A DNA stretch of 64,000 nucleotides from an uncultured Bacteroidales bacterium (GCA_937891975.1 CALAUA010000014.1:186001-250000), one strand, 5' to 3'. Positions 17,214-25,644 are shown, numbered from the stretch's first letter. Translations and numbers: made by a program. The notes: generated by a model not told the origin, from the sequence alone.

Positions 17214-17294
17214 TTTGCTGATGATAGTCGTCCATAAATGGTTGTTTTTGGTTAATAATATTCGGCAAAATTTGCATAGTCGCAAATTTTTCAG

Positions 17295-17302
17295 TACCTT
17301 TG
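17295..17302 (+). promoter_or_regulatory. -7 box TACCTTTG for gtrA
   Basis: TACCTTTGCACGCC on the plus strand, 52 bp before the GtrA ATG. It lies on the far side of the rsmA box, so the two 5' leaders overlap. Confidence 0.7.
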
Positions 17303-17329
17303 CACGCCGATTTGTTTTATTTTCGGCTG

Positions 17330-17337
17330 CAAAAGTA
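17330..17337 (-). promoter_or_regulatory. -7 box TACTTTTG for rsmA-corA
   Basis: The minus strand reads TACTTTTGCAGCC. Transcription would start near 17323, inside the region also transcribed rightward from the gtrA promoter. Confidence 0.7.
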
Positions 17338-17354
17338 CAATTTTTTTTTCAAAA

Positions 17355-17846
17355 ATGCAAACATTCGCCCAAATAATCACCAAAATAGTCGATTTTTTCT
17401 ATCGACCATTTCGTAAATACGTTCCGCAGCAGCTATTTCGCTATGCGGCTTGTGGCGGTGGAAACATGGTGTTGGATTGGGTATTGTACTTTGTTTTTTA
17501 TAATTTTGTGGTGGGGCATGAGTTGGTGTATATAACTTTGCCTTTCGCGTCTGAGGTATGCCTTACTCCTCACGTGATGACACTGCTGATAGTGTTTCCT
17601 ATTACGTTGTTCACGGGATTTTGGCTGAATAAATACGTGACGTTTACGCAATCTTCGCTGCGTGGATATAAGCAACTTTGGCGATATATTCTAATTGTGA
17701 TGGTGAACTTGTTAGTGAACTATTTCGGGTTGAAGTTGTTTGTAGAAGTGTGCGGTATCTACCCTACTCCATCGAAGATGATAGTGACGATTATCACGGT
17801 GCTAATCAGTTTTTTTGGACAAAAATATTTCTCCTTTAAGAGATAA
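17355..17846 (+). CDS. GtrA-family membrane protein
   Basis: 163 residues, four transmembrane helices. The family pattern is clear: FFYRPFRKYVPQQLFRYAACGG then the first helix (MVLDWVLYFVFYNF), FPITLFTGFWLNKYVTF with the conserved NKYxTF, and a final SFFGQKYFSF. GtrA-like proteins are thought to move polyprenyl-linked sugars across the inner membrane or act in cell-surface polysaccharide synthesis. The gene is monocistronic: it meets the next gene tail to tail with no gap. Confidence 0.9.
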   Translation: MQTFAQIITKIVDFFYRPFRKYVPQQLFRYAACGGGNMVLDWVLYFVFYNFVVGHELVYITLPFASEVCLTPHVMTLLIVFPITLFTGFWLNKYVTFTQSSLRGYKQLWRYILIVMVNLLVNYFGLKLFVEVCGIYPTPSKMIVTIITVLISFFGQKYFSFKR

Positions 17847-19643
17847 TTATAACTTTATTCGCAATAGTGCGTGTACGTCCGTGCGCGTACTTTTTTTATC
17901 ATGTTTCATCGCCCAAGCATTTTGATAGATGGTCTCGCTCACACGCAGGTAAAGAGAAAATATATCATTGATTTTGTAGCGTGCATTGAGCCAAAAACGC
18001 CCACCCAATCCATACACAAATGGAATAGCATAGGCGTATAGCACGTCGTTTTCATAGATATATACGCGATTGTTCCATTTCTGTGCGTCAAATGCTTGCG
18101 CTCTAAACTGCAATACGATTGGTACTTCCGAAAAACGATATTCCACATCTTGAAGGAGCGACCAACCATAGGTTAGTGCGTTGTTTGTTTGCACGAGATT
18201 GCCATCCGCTTGCGTCTTCATCTTCCATTGTCCAAACTCATACACCATATTCCATCGGAGCGAATAGGTATTTTTCTCGTCTTTTCTTTTTACGCGGAAT
18301 CGTGTGTGCATACGGTAGTCTTTTTGCGGAATAAAATCCGCTTGTGCCATAGTCTCAAACCCACTCTTCCACACATCACCAAACGCCAACAACTGCCAGT
18401 TTTTCAATCGATTATATTCCACTCCAAAATAGCCGCCGTGTTCATCTCTCATTCTTGTCCACGAGCATAATGCGTTGGCGTAGATATTATCAAAATAGGG
18501 CGAATAGTAGCGGTAAATAGCCAATAGATTGATGTCAGAAATAGGGGTATATCGTATACCTGCGATGCCGCCTATACCCCATTGCTTGCCTTGACTGGTT
18601 GCAAGTTCGCCCCAAATATCCACTTTTCCCTGATTCCATCGGGCATTTACTCCCATCACCGCTTGTGTGCTTACTAACTCCATTTCCTCTAGGGAGTTTT
18701 TTTTGGTAGGCTGATGTATATTCTCCACAGCAGTTATACCCACTTTTAGCCGATTCCATCGACCTGTTGCATTTACACCTACCACATGATTCCACTCTTC
18801 TTTTCCTTCGCGCAACGAATAAAATGCACTAACGTCAGCCCAACTGCTCACTTTTGCTGTTGCACCCACGCCATGAAAATAATTGTAGCTATCACCTACT
18901 GAACCAAACTTTTTGAGTCCTTCATCTGTGGTGGCTGTGGATTGAATATAGGCAGTTTTTCCCCGTTTGAACGGACTTCCTATTACCAAACCATAACCAA
19001 AATGAGCTTGATAATTGCCTGCTACAATCCGTTTCATTGGACCCATATCTCGCAATTCTATGAAGCCACCATAGTTTATATTTTCCCATGTTGCGCCTGG
19101 TGTGCGACCAATCGTTACACCTGCCATCACTCTGTTTTGATAATTAAACCGATAGCGTAGTTTGCCATACATAGGATCACCCTCAAAATCTTCGATATTC
19201 CGTGCATCTGTCCGCAGCGTTATCTCATGTTTGGCATAGTGAAACACCTCACGAAAATACATATTTTTTTGCTCATTTGCCTCACCTACGTATACAAAAA
19301 ACATTAGATCACGAATCTCATAATCTTTTAGGCAATGAATAAGTTGTAGTTCATATATATCTTGAAAAGGGTGCAGATACTGATATAGTAGGATGGCATC
19401 AATCTGCTCGTCGCTCAGGAAGTGCAATCGGCTTAATTCATTGGCTGTTGTTTGGTTTAGGTTAATAGGATTTTGCGCTATTTCTATTAATTCCTCCATG
19501 ATTTCCTCTCCAGGTGGTTCCCCGTCTTCCGATAGAAAGTTGTAGATATCTTCCAAAATATCATCTAGGGTGAACGACTCTGCGTGTATTGACGGTGTCA
19601 TACACGATATGAAAAAGAAAATTATTATCCACGCACGCTTCAT
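17847..19643 (-). CDS. Helix-hairpin-helix plus beta-barrel envelope protein
   Basis: 598 residues with the ATG at 19643, which starts a clean signal peptide (about 1-20, IHAES cleavage region). Residues about 60-120 hold helix-hairpin-helix-like segments (NLNQTTANELSRLHFLSDEQ, then DIYELQLIH), as in ComEA-type domains of Bacteroidetes. The remainder is a series of amphipathic beta strands typical of an outer-membrane barrel (RYRFNYQNRVMAGVTIGRT, YGLVIGSPFKRGK). Proteins of this kind are widespread in the phylum without an assigned function. The -7 box lies only 8 bp from the ATG, so the mRNA is probably leaderless. Confidence 0.8.
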   Translation of the reverse strand: MKRAWIIIFFFISCMTPSIHAESFTLDDILEDIYNFLSEDGEPPGEEIMEELIEIAQNPINLNQTTANELSRLHFLSDEQIDAILLYQYLHPFQDIYELQLIHCLKDYEIRDLMFFVYVGEANEQKNMYFREVFHYAKHEITLRTDARNIEDFEGDPMYGKLRYRFNYQNRVMAGVTIGRTPGATWENINYGGFIELRDMGPMKRIVAGNYQAHFGYGLVIGSPFKRGKTAYIQSTATTDEGLKKFGSVGDSYNYFHGVGATAKVSSWADVSAFYSLREGKEEWNHVVGVNATGRWNRLKVGITAVENIHQPTKKNSLEEMELVSTQAVMGVNARWNQGKVDIWGELATSQGKQWGIGGIAGIRYTPISDINLLAIYRYYSPYFDNIYANALCSWTRMRDEHGGYFGVEYNRLKNWQLLAFGDVWKSGFETMAQADFIPQKDYRMHTRFRVKRKDEKNTYSLRWNMVYEFGQWKMKTQADGNLVQTNNALTYGWSLLQDVEYRFSEVPIVLQFRAQAFDAQKWNNRVYIYENDVLYAYAIPFVYGLGGRFWLNARYKINDIFSLYLRVSETIYQNAWAMKHDKKSTRTDVHALLRIKL

Positions 19644-19651
19644 TTCCACTG

Positions 19652-19659
19652 CAAAAGTA
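19652..19659 (-). promoter_or_regulatory. -7 box TACTTTTG eight bases before a start codon
   Basis: The minus strand reads TACTTTTGCAGTGGAA then ATG at 19643. The predicted start of transcription is within about 3 nt of the start codon. Confidence 0.65.
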
Positions 19660-19721
19660 CTAAAAATTGCTGAAATATCCCAACTATTGTAAAAAAATTT
19701 TGTTTTTACATAATTTTTTAC

Positions 19722-19729
19722 TATCTTTG
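19722..19729 (+). promoter_or_regulatory. -7 box TATCTTTG nine bases before a start codon
   Basis: TATCTTTGCAGCCCGAA then ATG at 19739. This is the mirror of the opposite promoter at 19652-19659; both genes of the divergent pair look leaderless. Confidence 0.65.
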
Positions 19730-19738
19730 CAGCCCGAA

Positions 19739-20674
19739 ATGAAGCAAAACAAACCATATCTTCGTATTTTCAACACGCTGCTTATCCTTGCGGCGTATGG
19801 TTATTTAGCATATCGTTTGATTATTTTCGACGATTATGCCTCTTTCTTTGCGGCTTTTCAGGATATGGACATATGGCATTGTCTTGTTCTAGTGACGGTG
19901 CTTTTGTTTATGCCCGTTAATGTGCTCTGTGAGGCAGGTAAGTGGCGTCTTCTCTTGCGTGATGTAGAGCCAATGACCATGTGGGGGGCGCAACGCCAAG
20001 TTTATTATGGCTACGTGGGTGCGTTTATTACCCCTTATCATGCCGGCGATTATCCTGCGCGTGCTATGCTTCTCAAGGACAAGGGTAATTTCTCCGCAGC
20101 GGTTGGGCTTGGTCTTGTAGGTACTGTGGCTCTCTTGCTTGTCGAACTCATCATCGGCGTACCTGCAACATGGCTCTTTGCTTCTTATGATCAATCGCTC
20201 CCAATGCAGTCATTTGCCATTGCTTTCATCGTGGTGATACTCCTAATGAGTTTCTTACCTCACATTGTGCGCAGTCTTGCTAAGCGTCAATGGCAATCTA
20301 CTCAGATGCAGCAACTCGTCATGGCACTCTCCAAGATTTCCTACACCCGTTTTATGCAAACGGTCGGGTGGTCATTCTTGCGTTATATGGTTTGGGCAAT
20401 CCAGTTGGCGCTAACTCTGCATTTCTGCGGAGTGGAGATGTTGCCAATGGAGTACCTTATCTCCATCCCCTTCTACTACATGGTGATTTCCATTTTCCCA
20501 TCTATGCCAGTATTAAATATCGCTATCCGTGGCAGTTGGTCATTGATAATTTTCGATGCGTTTAGCGACAATGCGGCTGGCATAGCCTTGGCGGTACTGC
20601 TGATATGGCTCATCAACACCGTCCTGCCAATGCTCATCGGCTCCATCCTCTACCGCAACGGCAAAACCAAATAA
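19739..20674 (+). CDS. Flippase-like membrane protein (LPG synthase TM / UPF0104 type)
   Basis: 311 residues with ATG 19739, chosen because it follows the promoter box and begins MKQNKPYLRIFNTLL. There are about eight hydrophobic helices. NVLCEAGKWRLLL and YHAGDYPARAMLLKDKG match the conserved first third of the lysylphosphatidylglycerol synthase transmembrane region / YbhN-like family. No C-terminal synthase domain is present, so it is the stand-alone membrane form, whose role (lipid or glycolipid translocation) is only inferred. It forms a divergent pair with the barrel protein and is followed by malQ after 88 bp of repeat. Confidence 0.8.
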   Translation: MKQNKPYLRIFNTLLILAAYGYLAYRLIIFDDYASFFAAFQDMDIWHCLVLVTVLLFMPVNVLCEAGKWRLLLRDVEPMTMWGAQRQVYYGYVGAFITPYHAGDYPARAMLLKDKGNFSAAVGLGLVGTVALLLVELIIGVPATWLFASYDQSLPMQSFAIAFIVVILLMSFLPHIVRSLAKRQWQSTQMQQLVMALSKISYTRFMQTVGWSFLRYMVWAIQLALTLHFCGVEMLPMEYLISIPFYYMVISIFPSMPVLNIAIRGSWSLIIFDAFSDNAAGIALAVLLIWLINTVLPMLIGSILYRNGKTK

Positions 20675-20684
20675 TATGAAACAA

Positions 20685-20751
20685 GCAGCTCTGCTGCGTG
20701 AAACTTTGAAACCCTTAAAACTTTTAGAACTTCTGAAACTTTTAAAACTAT
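20685..20751. repeat. Small hairpin plus 9-bp tandem repeat (TTTTAAAAG family) before malQ
   Basis: The hairpin GCAGC-TCT-GCTGC (20685-20697) is followed by six 9-bp units (20698-20751): GTGAAACTT, TGAAACCCT, TAAAACTTT, TAGAACTTC, TGAAACTTT, TAAAACTAT. The array ends 11 bp before the malQ ATG. It is the reverse complement of the array at 12881-12925, but both have the same orientation relative to their gene. Confidence 0.75.
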
Positions 20752-20762
20752 AATACACACTT

Positions 20763-23369
20763 ATGAATTTATCCTTTTCAATCAACTACCAAACGCAGTG
20801 GGGACAGCACATCGCCGTTCTCTATGCTGCGGATGCAGATGTGCAACAAGCTTCACCTCTGCAACTTGACCTCGAGTGCCATGGCTCTGCCGAATGGGCT
20901 GCACAACTCACGCTCAGTGATATCCACAAGTACATCTCTTATGTCTATGTTGTCATGGACGAGAATGGCAATATCCTCCGTCGCGAGTCTATGCCTCATC
21001 TCCTTGAGTGCCAACCTGGCAATATTATCCTCCGCGACCTTTGGCAAGATAAGGACCGTTCTCTCTTCGGTTCTAAGGTCTTCAGCCAAGTGCTTTTCGC
21101 GCACCGCAAACCTTCTGCTGCGGCTAAGGCAACAGGCAACATCTGCCTCAAGGTCAGCGTACCTCGCCTCGAGCGCCATCAGGGTGTAGCCATCATGGGT
21201 AATATCCCTGCCCTCGGCGCATGGGACAAGAAGAAAATGCTCCCAATGACCAATATCCAATCGCCTATTGCCAATAGCCACAACTACAACCCCACTTGGA
21301 CCGCCACTTTCCACGCCAAACTCGGCACTGTAGTGGAGTACAAGTATGTCATCTACGACCTCCAATCGGGCGACATCGTGGACATGGAGTGGGGCGAGAA
21401 CCGCAAGATCTGGGACGTTCAACGTGCTAAGCACTATGTCCTCACCGATGCTCCTTTCCGCTATACACAAGCCAACTGGAAGGGCGCAGGCGTAGCGGTA
21501 CCTGTCTTCTCTCTCCGTTCAGAGAATGGCTTTGGTATTGGCGAGTACCAAGACCTCAAACTCCTCGCTGACTGGGCTGTCGCTACAGGTCAAAAGATGA
21601 TCCAGACCCTCCCAATCAACGACACTACTCTCCGTCACAACAACCTCGACTCGTATCCATACAACGCAGTCAGTGTCTTTGCCCTCCACCCAATCTACCT
21701 CAATATCGAGAAGATGGGTACCCTCACTCCTACCCAACTCAAGAAGTATCGCAAGATCCAAGAGGAGTTCAACGCCAAGACTATCGCTGACTACCAATGC
21801 GTTTACGATGAGAAGATGAAGTACTTCAAAGCGCTCTACAAGGCCGATAAAGCCGAGCTCTTTGCTTCTGACGAATATAAAGCTTTCCTCGCTGCCAACG
21901 AGGGATGGCTCCTTCCATATGCGCAGTTCATGTCCAAACGCGACAAGCAACCTAAGGACTTCTACTGCTACCTTCAGTTCCACGCTGACAAGCAGCTTCG
22001 CGATGCTGTGGATTATGCGCACTCCGTAGGAGTGGCTATCAAGGGCGATATACCTATCGGTATCTCTCCTGACTCTGTGGACGCTTCCACCGACCCACAA
22101 CTCTTCAACCTCTATGCTTCGGCAGGTGCACCACCCGATGACTTCGATGCACGTGGACAGAACTGGGGCTTCCCAACCTACAATTGGGATGTCATGTCGC
22201 AAGACGACTATCACTGGTGGAAGTTCCGTTTCACCAAGATGGCGGACTACTTCGATGCTTATCGTATCGACCATATCCTTGGCTTCTTCCGTATTTGGCA
22301 GATGCGCAAATCCGATGTTTGGGGACTCTGCGGACACTTCTCGCCAGCTATGCCTTATTCGCTCCAAGACCTTTGGAATATGGGCGTGAAGCTCGATGAG
22401 GACCGCCTCACTCGTCCTTACCTCCGTGCTCACTTCCTCGGCGAAGTCTTTGGCTATGATACCGAGTTTGTGAAGCAAAACTTCCTCCTCACCAATGATG
22501 GCAATATCTACTACTTCCCTGAGCACCTTGACACCCAACGCAAGGTACAGCAGTACTTCCTCGACCCTGAGCACCGTGCTGCGCTGGAGGGCAAGTGCAA
22601 TATCGATAATGTCCTCAATGGCTTGTTGTATCTCCATTGTGAGATTCTCTTCGTGCGTGACCAGAAGAACCCTTCTATGCTCCACCCACGTATTGCTATG
22701 TATCAGTCGCATAACTTCAGCGAGTTGTATGCCGACCAACGCCAACTCCTCATGGATATCCACAACGACTATTTCTACCACCGCCACACGGCTTTCTGGC
22801 GCGATTCAGCTATGAAGAAACTCCCTACGCTCATCGCTGCTACCGACATGCTTTGCTGCGGCGAGGACCTTGGTATGGTGCCTACTTGTGTGCCTGAGGT
22901 CATGAGTCAATTGGAGATTCTCTCGCTTGAGATTCAACGTATGCCTAAGGATCCAACTCGTGCTTTCGCACACCCTGCTGACGCACCATATTTGAGCGTT
23001 TGTACCATTGGTACCCACGATATGAACCCTATGCGTGCATGGTGGGAGGAAGACCGCCAGGTTACTCAGAAGTTCTATAATGAGCAAATGGGTTGGTGGG
23101 GTGAAGCACCACAAGAGATGTCGCCAGAGATTGCCGAGTTTATCGTTAATCAGCACATGTATAGCCCTGCAATGTGGGTGATTCTGCCATTGCAAGACTG
23201 GTTGGCAATTGATGGTAATTTGCGTTTGCCTGACCAACATGCAGAGCGTATCAACTTGCCAAGCAACCCAGAACACTTCTGGAACTACCGCATGCACCTC
23301 ACATTGGAGAACTTGTTGAAGCAAGACGCTTTCAACGCCCACGTGAAATCCCTCACCCAAGTGAGATAA
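20763..23369 (+). CDS. malQ: 4-alpha-glucanotransferase with N-terminal starch-binding domains
   Basis: 868 residues. The first ~120 residues and ~125-225 look like two CBM20-type domains (the second with GVAIMGNIPALGAWD), followed by a GH77 catalytic domain. Catalytic-region motifs are DIPIGISPDSVDA, FDAYRIDHILGFFRIW with the nucleophile Asp, CCGEDLGMVP with the acid/base Glu, and GTHDMNPMRAWW. It transfers alpha-1,4-glucan segments in maltodextrin and glycogen metabolism, as in other Bacteroidetes MalQ of this size. Codon use is uneven: Leu is mostly CTC/CTT up to about 22.6 kb and mostly TTG after it. A terminator follows at 23392-23426. Confidence 0.95.
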   Translation: MNLSFSINYQTQWGQHIAVLYAADADVQQASPLQLDLECHGSAEWAAQLTLSDIHKYISYVYVVMDENGNILRRESMPHLLECQPGNIILRDLWQDKDRSLFGSKVFSQVLFAHRKPSAAAKATGNICLKVSVPRLERHQGVAIMGNIPALGAWDKKKMLPMTNIQSPIANSHNYNPTWTATFHAKLGTVVEYKYVIYDLQSGDIVDMEWGENRKIWDVQRAKHYVLTDAPFRYTQANWKGAGVAVPVFSLRSENGFGIGEYQDLKLLADWAVATGQKMIQTLPINDTTLRHNNLDSYPYNAVSVFALHPIYLNIEKMGTLTPTQLKKYRKIQEEFNAKTIADYQCVYDEKMKYFKALYKADKAELFASDEYKAFLAANEGWLLPYAQFMSKRDKQPKDFYCYLQFHADKQLRDAVDYAHSVGVAIKGDIPIGISPDSVDASTDPQLFNLYASAGAPPDDFDARGQNWGFPTYNWDVMSQDDYHWWKFRFTKMADYFDAYRIDHILGFFRIWQMRKSDVWGLCGHFSPAMPYSLQDLWNMGVKLDEDRLTRPYLRAHFLGEVFGYDTEFVKQNFLLTNDGNIYYFPEHLDTQRKVQQYFLDPEHRAALEGKCNIDNVLNGLLYLHCEILFVRDQKNPSMLHPRIAMYQSHNFSELYADQRQLLMDIHNDYFYHRHTAFWRDSAMKKLPTLIAATDMLCCGEDLGMVPTCVPEVMSQLEILSLEIQRMPKDPTRAFAHPADAPYLSVCTIGTHDMNPMRAWWEEDRQVTQKFYNEQMGWWGEAPQEMSPEIAEFIVNQHMYSPAMWVILPLQDWLAIDGNLRLPDQHAERINLPSNPEHFWNYRMHLTLENLLKQDAFNAHVKSLTQVR

Positions 23370-23391
23370 TAGTTCTATATTATAATGCATC

Positions 23392-23426
23392 AATCGCCAG
23401 TGCCCTTCAGCGCTGGCGATTTCTTT
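23392..23426 (+). terminator. Intrinsic terminator of malQ
   Basis: ATCGCCAG (23393-23400) pairs with CTGGCGAT (23413-23420) and is followed by TTCTTT. Confidence 0.8.
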
Positions 23427-23499
23427 GTACCCTTATCCGTCGCTTATTGGCTTACTATACACCAAATAGCCATTACAGAAAGTGAATAAAACGCAAGAG

Positions 23500-24498
23500 T
23501 TACCGATCACAGTTTTTGCACATCTCAGGCAATGGAGCGATAGCGTGAAGCACGCGATTGCGCAGAGTATTGGCTCGCTTGGAATGAAAAATATCAGATA
23601 GCGATTGGGTTGTGATGTTACCTAAAGAATAGTGGTGATCCTTATCGTAGCAGCAAGGTAGGATATCGCCTGTGGTGGTGATGACACAGCCAGACCAGAG
23701 GCGGAAGCATGGCTGTAAGGCGAGGAGGCGAAGAGGCGATAAGGCGAGAGGTAAGTGTTTTTTATGCACATAGGTGCCGTTGGCTATTTTCTTATAGCGA
23801 GAGTAGCGCTCGTTGGTGGGCATAAGAGGGTGACCATGCTCAAAATCATAGAGTTGGGCAGTCTTGAAGACAAGGTGAGTGGCACCAAGACGCTTGTAAT
23901 GCTTTTTGATCCATGACCATTCGTGCTCATTGGTACGCAATCGCAATACTTGCAATTCAATGCGGATAGAGGAGCCGTATTGCACCTTGGCTTCGTGCAA
24001 ATGTTGCAATCCCTCTAGTGCGCGGTGCAGACTACCGCCTACACGATAAGCGGCATATGACTCCTCTGAAAAGCCATCAATAGATACGATGATGCGGCTG
24101 AGTCCGCTCTTGACAAGTCGTTGTGCCATGAGCGAAGTGAGAGCTTGTGCGTTGGTGGAGACGATGGTGTAGAGTCCTGCCTGATGGGCACGAGTAATCA
24201 TTTCGGGCAACTGCTTGTTGAGTAGCGGTTCACCTTGAAAATAGAACTGCATTGTATGGGCAGTCTTTTGCACCTGATCTAACACCCTTTCAAAGAGTGA
24301 TATGGGCATTAGGTGACGAGGCGATGAGGCGATGCCTACGGGACATTCGGGACAGTGGAGTTGGCAGAAATTAGCGGGTTCAACGCTGACGAAAGTGGGC
24401 AAATGACGCACACGCACTACCTTGAAGAGTGATAGTGCGTAACTAAACCAACAACGCAGTTGGTTGAAGATTCTACTGGCAAGGAATCTTGTTGACAC
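23500..24498 (-). CDS. Radical SAM protein with SPASM-like C-terminus
   Basis: 332 residues. The radical SAM cluster motif CQLHCPEC (CxxxCxxC) is near residue 45, followed by FYFQGEPLLN and VSIDGFSEESY, typical of the family. The C-terminal part has CFRLWSGCVITTTGDILPCC and MCKNC, a reduced SPASM-type auxiliary cluster site. Substrate unknown; such enzymes modify peptides or small molecules. The gene overlaps rpiB by 26 bp. Two stretches of an 8-bp repeat lie inside the coding sequence: one gives HLPLALSPLRLLAL and one gives the GIASSPRH segment just after the cluster. Confidence 0.88.
   Translation of the reverse strand: MSTRFLASRIFNQLRCWFSYALSLFKVVRVRHLPTFVSVEPANFCQLHCPECPVGIASSPRHLMPISLFERVLDQVQKTAHTMQFYFQGEPLLNKQLPEMITRAHQAGLYTIVSTNAQALTSLMAQRLVKSGLSRIIVSIDGFSEESYAAYRVGGSLHRALEGLQHLHEAKVQYGSSIRIELQVLRLRTNEHEWSWIKKHYKRLGATHLVFKTAQLYDFEHGHPLMPTNERYSRYKKIANGTYVHKKHLPLALSPLRLLALQPCFRLWSGCVITTTGDILPCCYDKDHHYSLGNITTQSLSDIFHSKRANTLRNRVLHAIAPLPEMCKNCDR
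23719..23750. repeat. 8-bp tandem repeat (GGCGAnnA family) inside the radical SAM gene
   Basis: GGCGAGGA, GGCGAAGA, GGCGATAA, GGCGAGAG. It is translated on the minus strand as part of a Leu/Pro-rich segment. The same family is in tsaE (59301-59340) and again in this gene at 24312-24335. Confidence 0.75.
24312..24335. repeat. 8-bp tandem repeat (GGCGAnnA family), second site in the radical SAM gene
   Basis: GGTGACGA, GGCGATGA, GGCGATGC, three units. They encode the linker right behind the iron-sulfur motif. Confidence 0.55.
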
Positions 24499-24913
24499 GG
24501 CGTTCGTGGCGACCTCCTTCGAATTCGGTGTTCAGGAAGATTTTAATCAATTTGATAGCCTTCTCTGCGGAGATATAGTTGGCTGGCAGACCGATAATGT
24601 TGGCATTGTTGTGTTGGCGTGCTAGGCGAGCGAGTGGTTCGTCCCAGCAGAGAGCAGCACGAATACCCTGATGGTGGTTGCAAGTCATGGTGATACCATT
24701 GCCTGTAGAGCAGATTGCTATACCCATATCGTTGGTGCCGTTCTCTACAGAAGCCGCCATAGGGTGAGCAAAGTCAGGATAGTCGCAGCTGTCGGTAGAA
24801 GGACAGCCGTAATCGGTAACTTGTATGCCTTGCTCTGTGAGCCAAGCGATAATAGTTTGTTTGAGTGCAAAGCCAGCGTGATCAGAGGCGATGCCGAGAT
24901 GGAGATGTTTCAT
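24473..24913 (-). CDS. rpiB: Ribose-5-phosphate isomerase B
   Basis: 146 residues, normal for RpiB. It interconverts ribose 5-phosphate and ribulose 5-phosphate in the pentose phosphate pathway. Motifs are IASDHAGFALK with the phosphate-binding DHAG, DYGCPSTDSCDYPDFA, and GIAICSTGNGITMTCNH with the catalytic Cys, then IRAALCWDEPLARLARQHNNANII. The ATG (24911-24913) abuts a 10-bp tandem repeat that fills the gap to the QueG-like gene. The last residues overlap the start of the radical SAM gene. Confidence 0.97.
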   Translation of the reverse strand: MKHLHLGIASDHAGFALKQTIIAWLTEQGIQVTDYGCPSTDSCDYPDFAHPMAASVENGTNDMGIAICSTGNGITMTCNHHQGIRAALCWDEPLARLARQHNNANIIGLPANYISAEKAIKLIKIFLNTEFEGGRHERRVNKIPCQ

Positions 24914-24916
24914 ATG

Positions 24917-24966
24917 AGTGTGGTATTGTGTAGTATTGTTTAGCGTGGTGTAGTGTGGCTATATGG
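24917..24966. repeat. 10-bp tandem repeat (GGTGTAGTAT family) between rpiB and the QueG-like gene
   Basis: Units include TGTGTAGTAT (24927-24936), TGTTTAGCGT (24937-24946) and GGTGTAGTGT (24947-24956). The array runs into the 3' end of the QueG-like gene and supplies its last codons and stop. The same 10-mer family is at 52722-52771 and 53102-53153. Confidence 0.75.
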
Positions 24967-25644
24967 GCATGGGAGTTGGCACTCCAAGCAATGATGGGTG
25001 GTGTAGGCGATGCATTGGGTGGCATCCCACACCTCATTGCGCAATGCACCAGTAGGACATGCATCTAAGCATAGACGACAGTCGGAACAAAGTGCGGATA
25101 TTGGGTATTGGGTATTGGATGTTGGTACTGGTTTGTTAATAATAATCTCTCCAGGGTGAACCATACTGCCCAATGTGGGATGAATGAACTGGTGATTCTT
25201 ACCAATAAATCCTAACCCTGCCTCCACACACCAGCGGCGTTCGAGTATGGGCGCCGAGTCGCAAAAAATATGTTGGTGGGTGGAAGATACAATATCTTCG
25301 CCAAATATTTCTTTAAGCCGTGCTTCTAACGTATAGAGTAAAGACTTTACACGTCGGTGATAGTCACGTCCTGAATGCTCGAAACTTAGCAGACATACCA
25401 CTACCGCCTGTGCGCCGGGTACTAATAGAGCAGGGTCATAGCGTTTGTCACAATTGCGCTCAAGATAGTCCATCTCGCCGTGCAATCCCTGAGCAATCCA
25501 ATTGGTCATAAACTCAGCATCATCGTCCAGACGATGGGCAGGCGCTACAGCGCAGGCGTCAAAACCAATCTGAAGGGCAAGTTTAGAGATATTTTCGGAT
25601 GTCAGCGTCAAGTTGCTCGAAGTTGGAGTATCGTCCTTGCACAT
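24940..25644 (-). CDS. QueG-like epoxyqueuosine reductase, shortened
   Basis: 234 residues from the ATG at 25644, which lies inside the end of the upstream gene; full QueG proteins are usually above 300. The N-terminal DUF1730-type region (IGFDACAVAPA, GLHGEMDYLERN, ERRWCVEAGLGFIGKN) and the first 4Fe-4S motif CSDCRLCLDACPTGAL are intact. The link between CIAY and the second cluster is only a few residues, leaving CLECQLPCP, and the HEAT-like C-terminus is gone. The final codons come from a 10-bp repeat. It may be a short but working reductase or a decaying copy; a role in queuosine formation is therefore only tentative. Confidence 0.7.
   Translation of the reverse strand: MCKDDTPTSSNLTLTSENISKLALQIGFDACAVAPAHRLDDDAEFMTNWIAQGLHGEMDYLERNCDKRYDPALLVPGAQAVVVCLLSFEHSGRDYHRRVKSLLYTLEARLKEIFGEDIVSSTHQHIFCDSAPILERRWCVEAGLGFIGKNHQFIHPTLGSMVHPGEIIINKPVPTSNTQYPISALCSDCRLCLDACPTGALRNEVWDATQCIAYTTHHCLECQLPCPYSHTTPR

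Noticed and set aside
21519..22787. Long minus-strand open frame (422 codons) opposite malQ
   Set aside because: It is the antisense of strongly biased malQ codons; composition (Val/Glu/Ile-rich, no domain) is that of a shadow frame.
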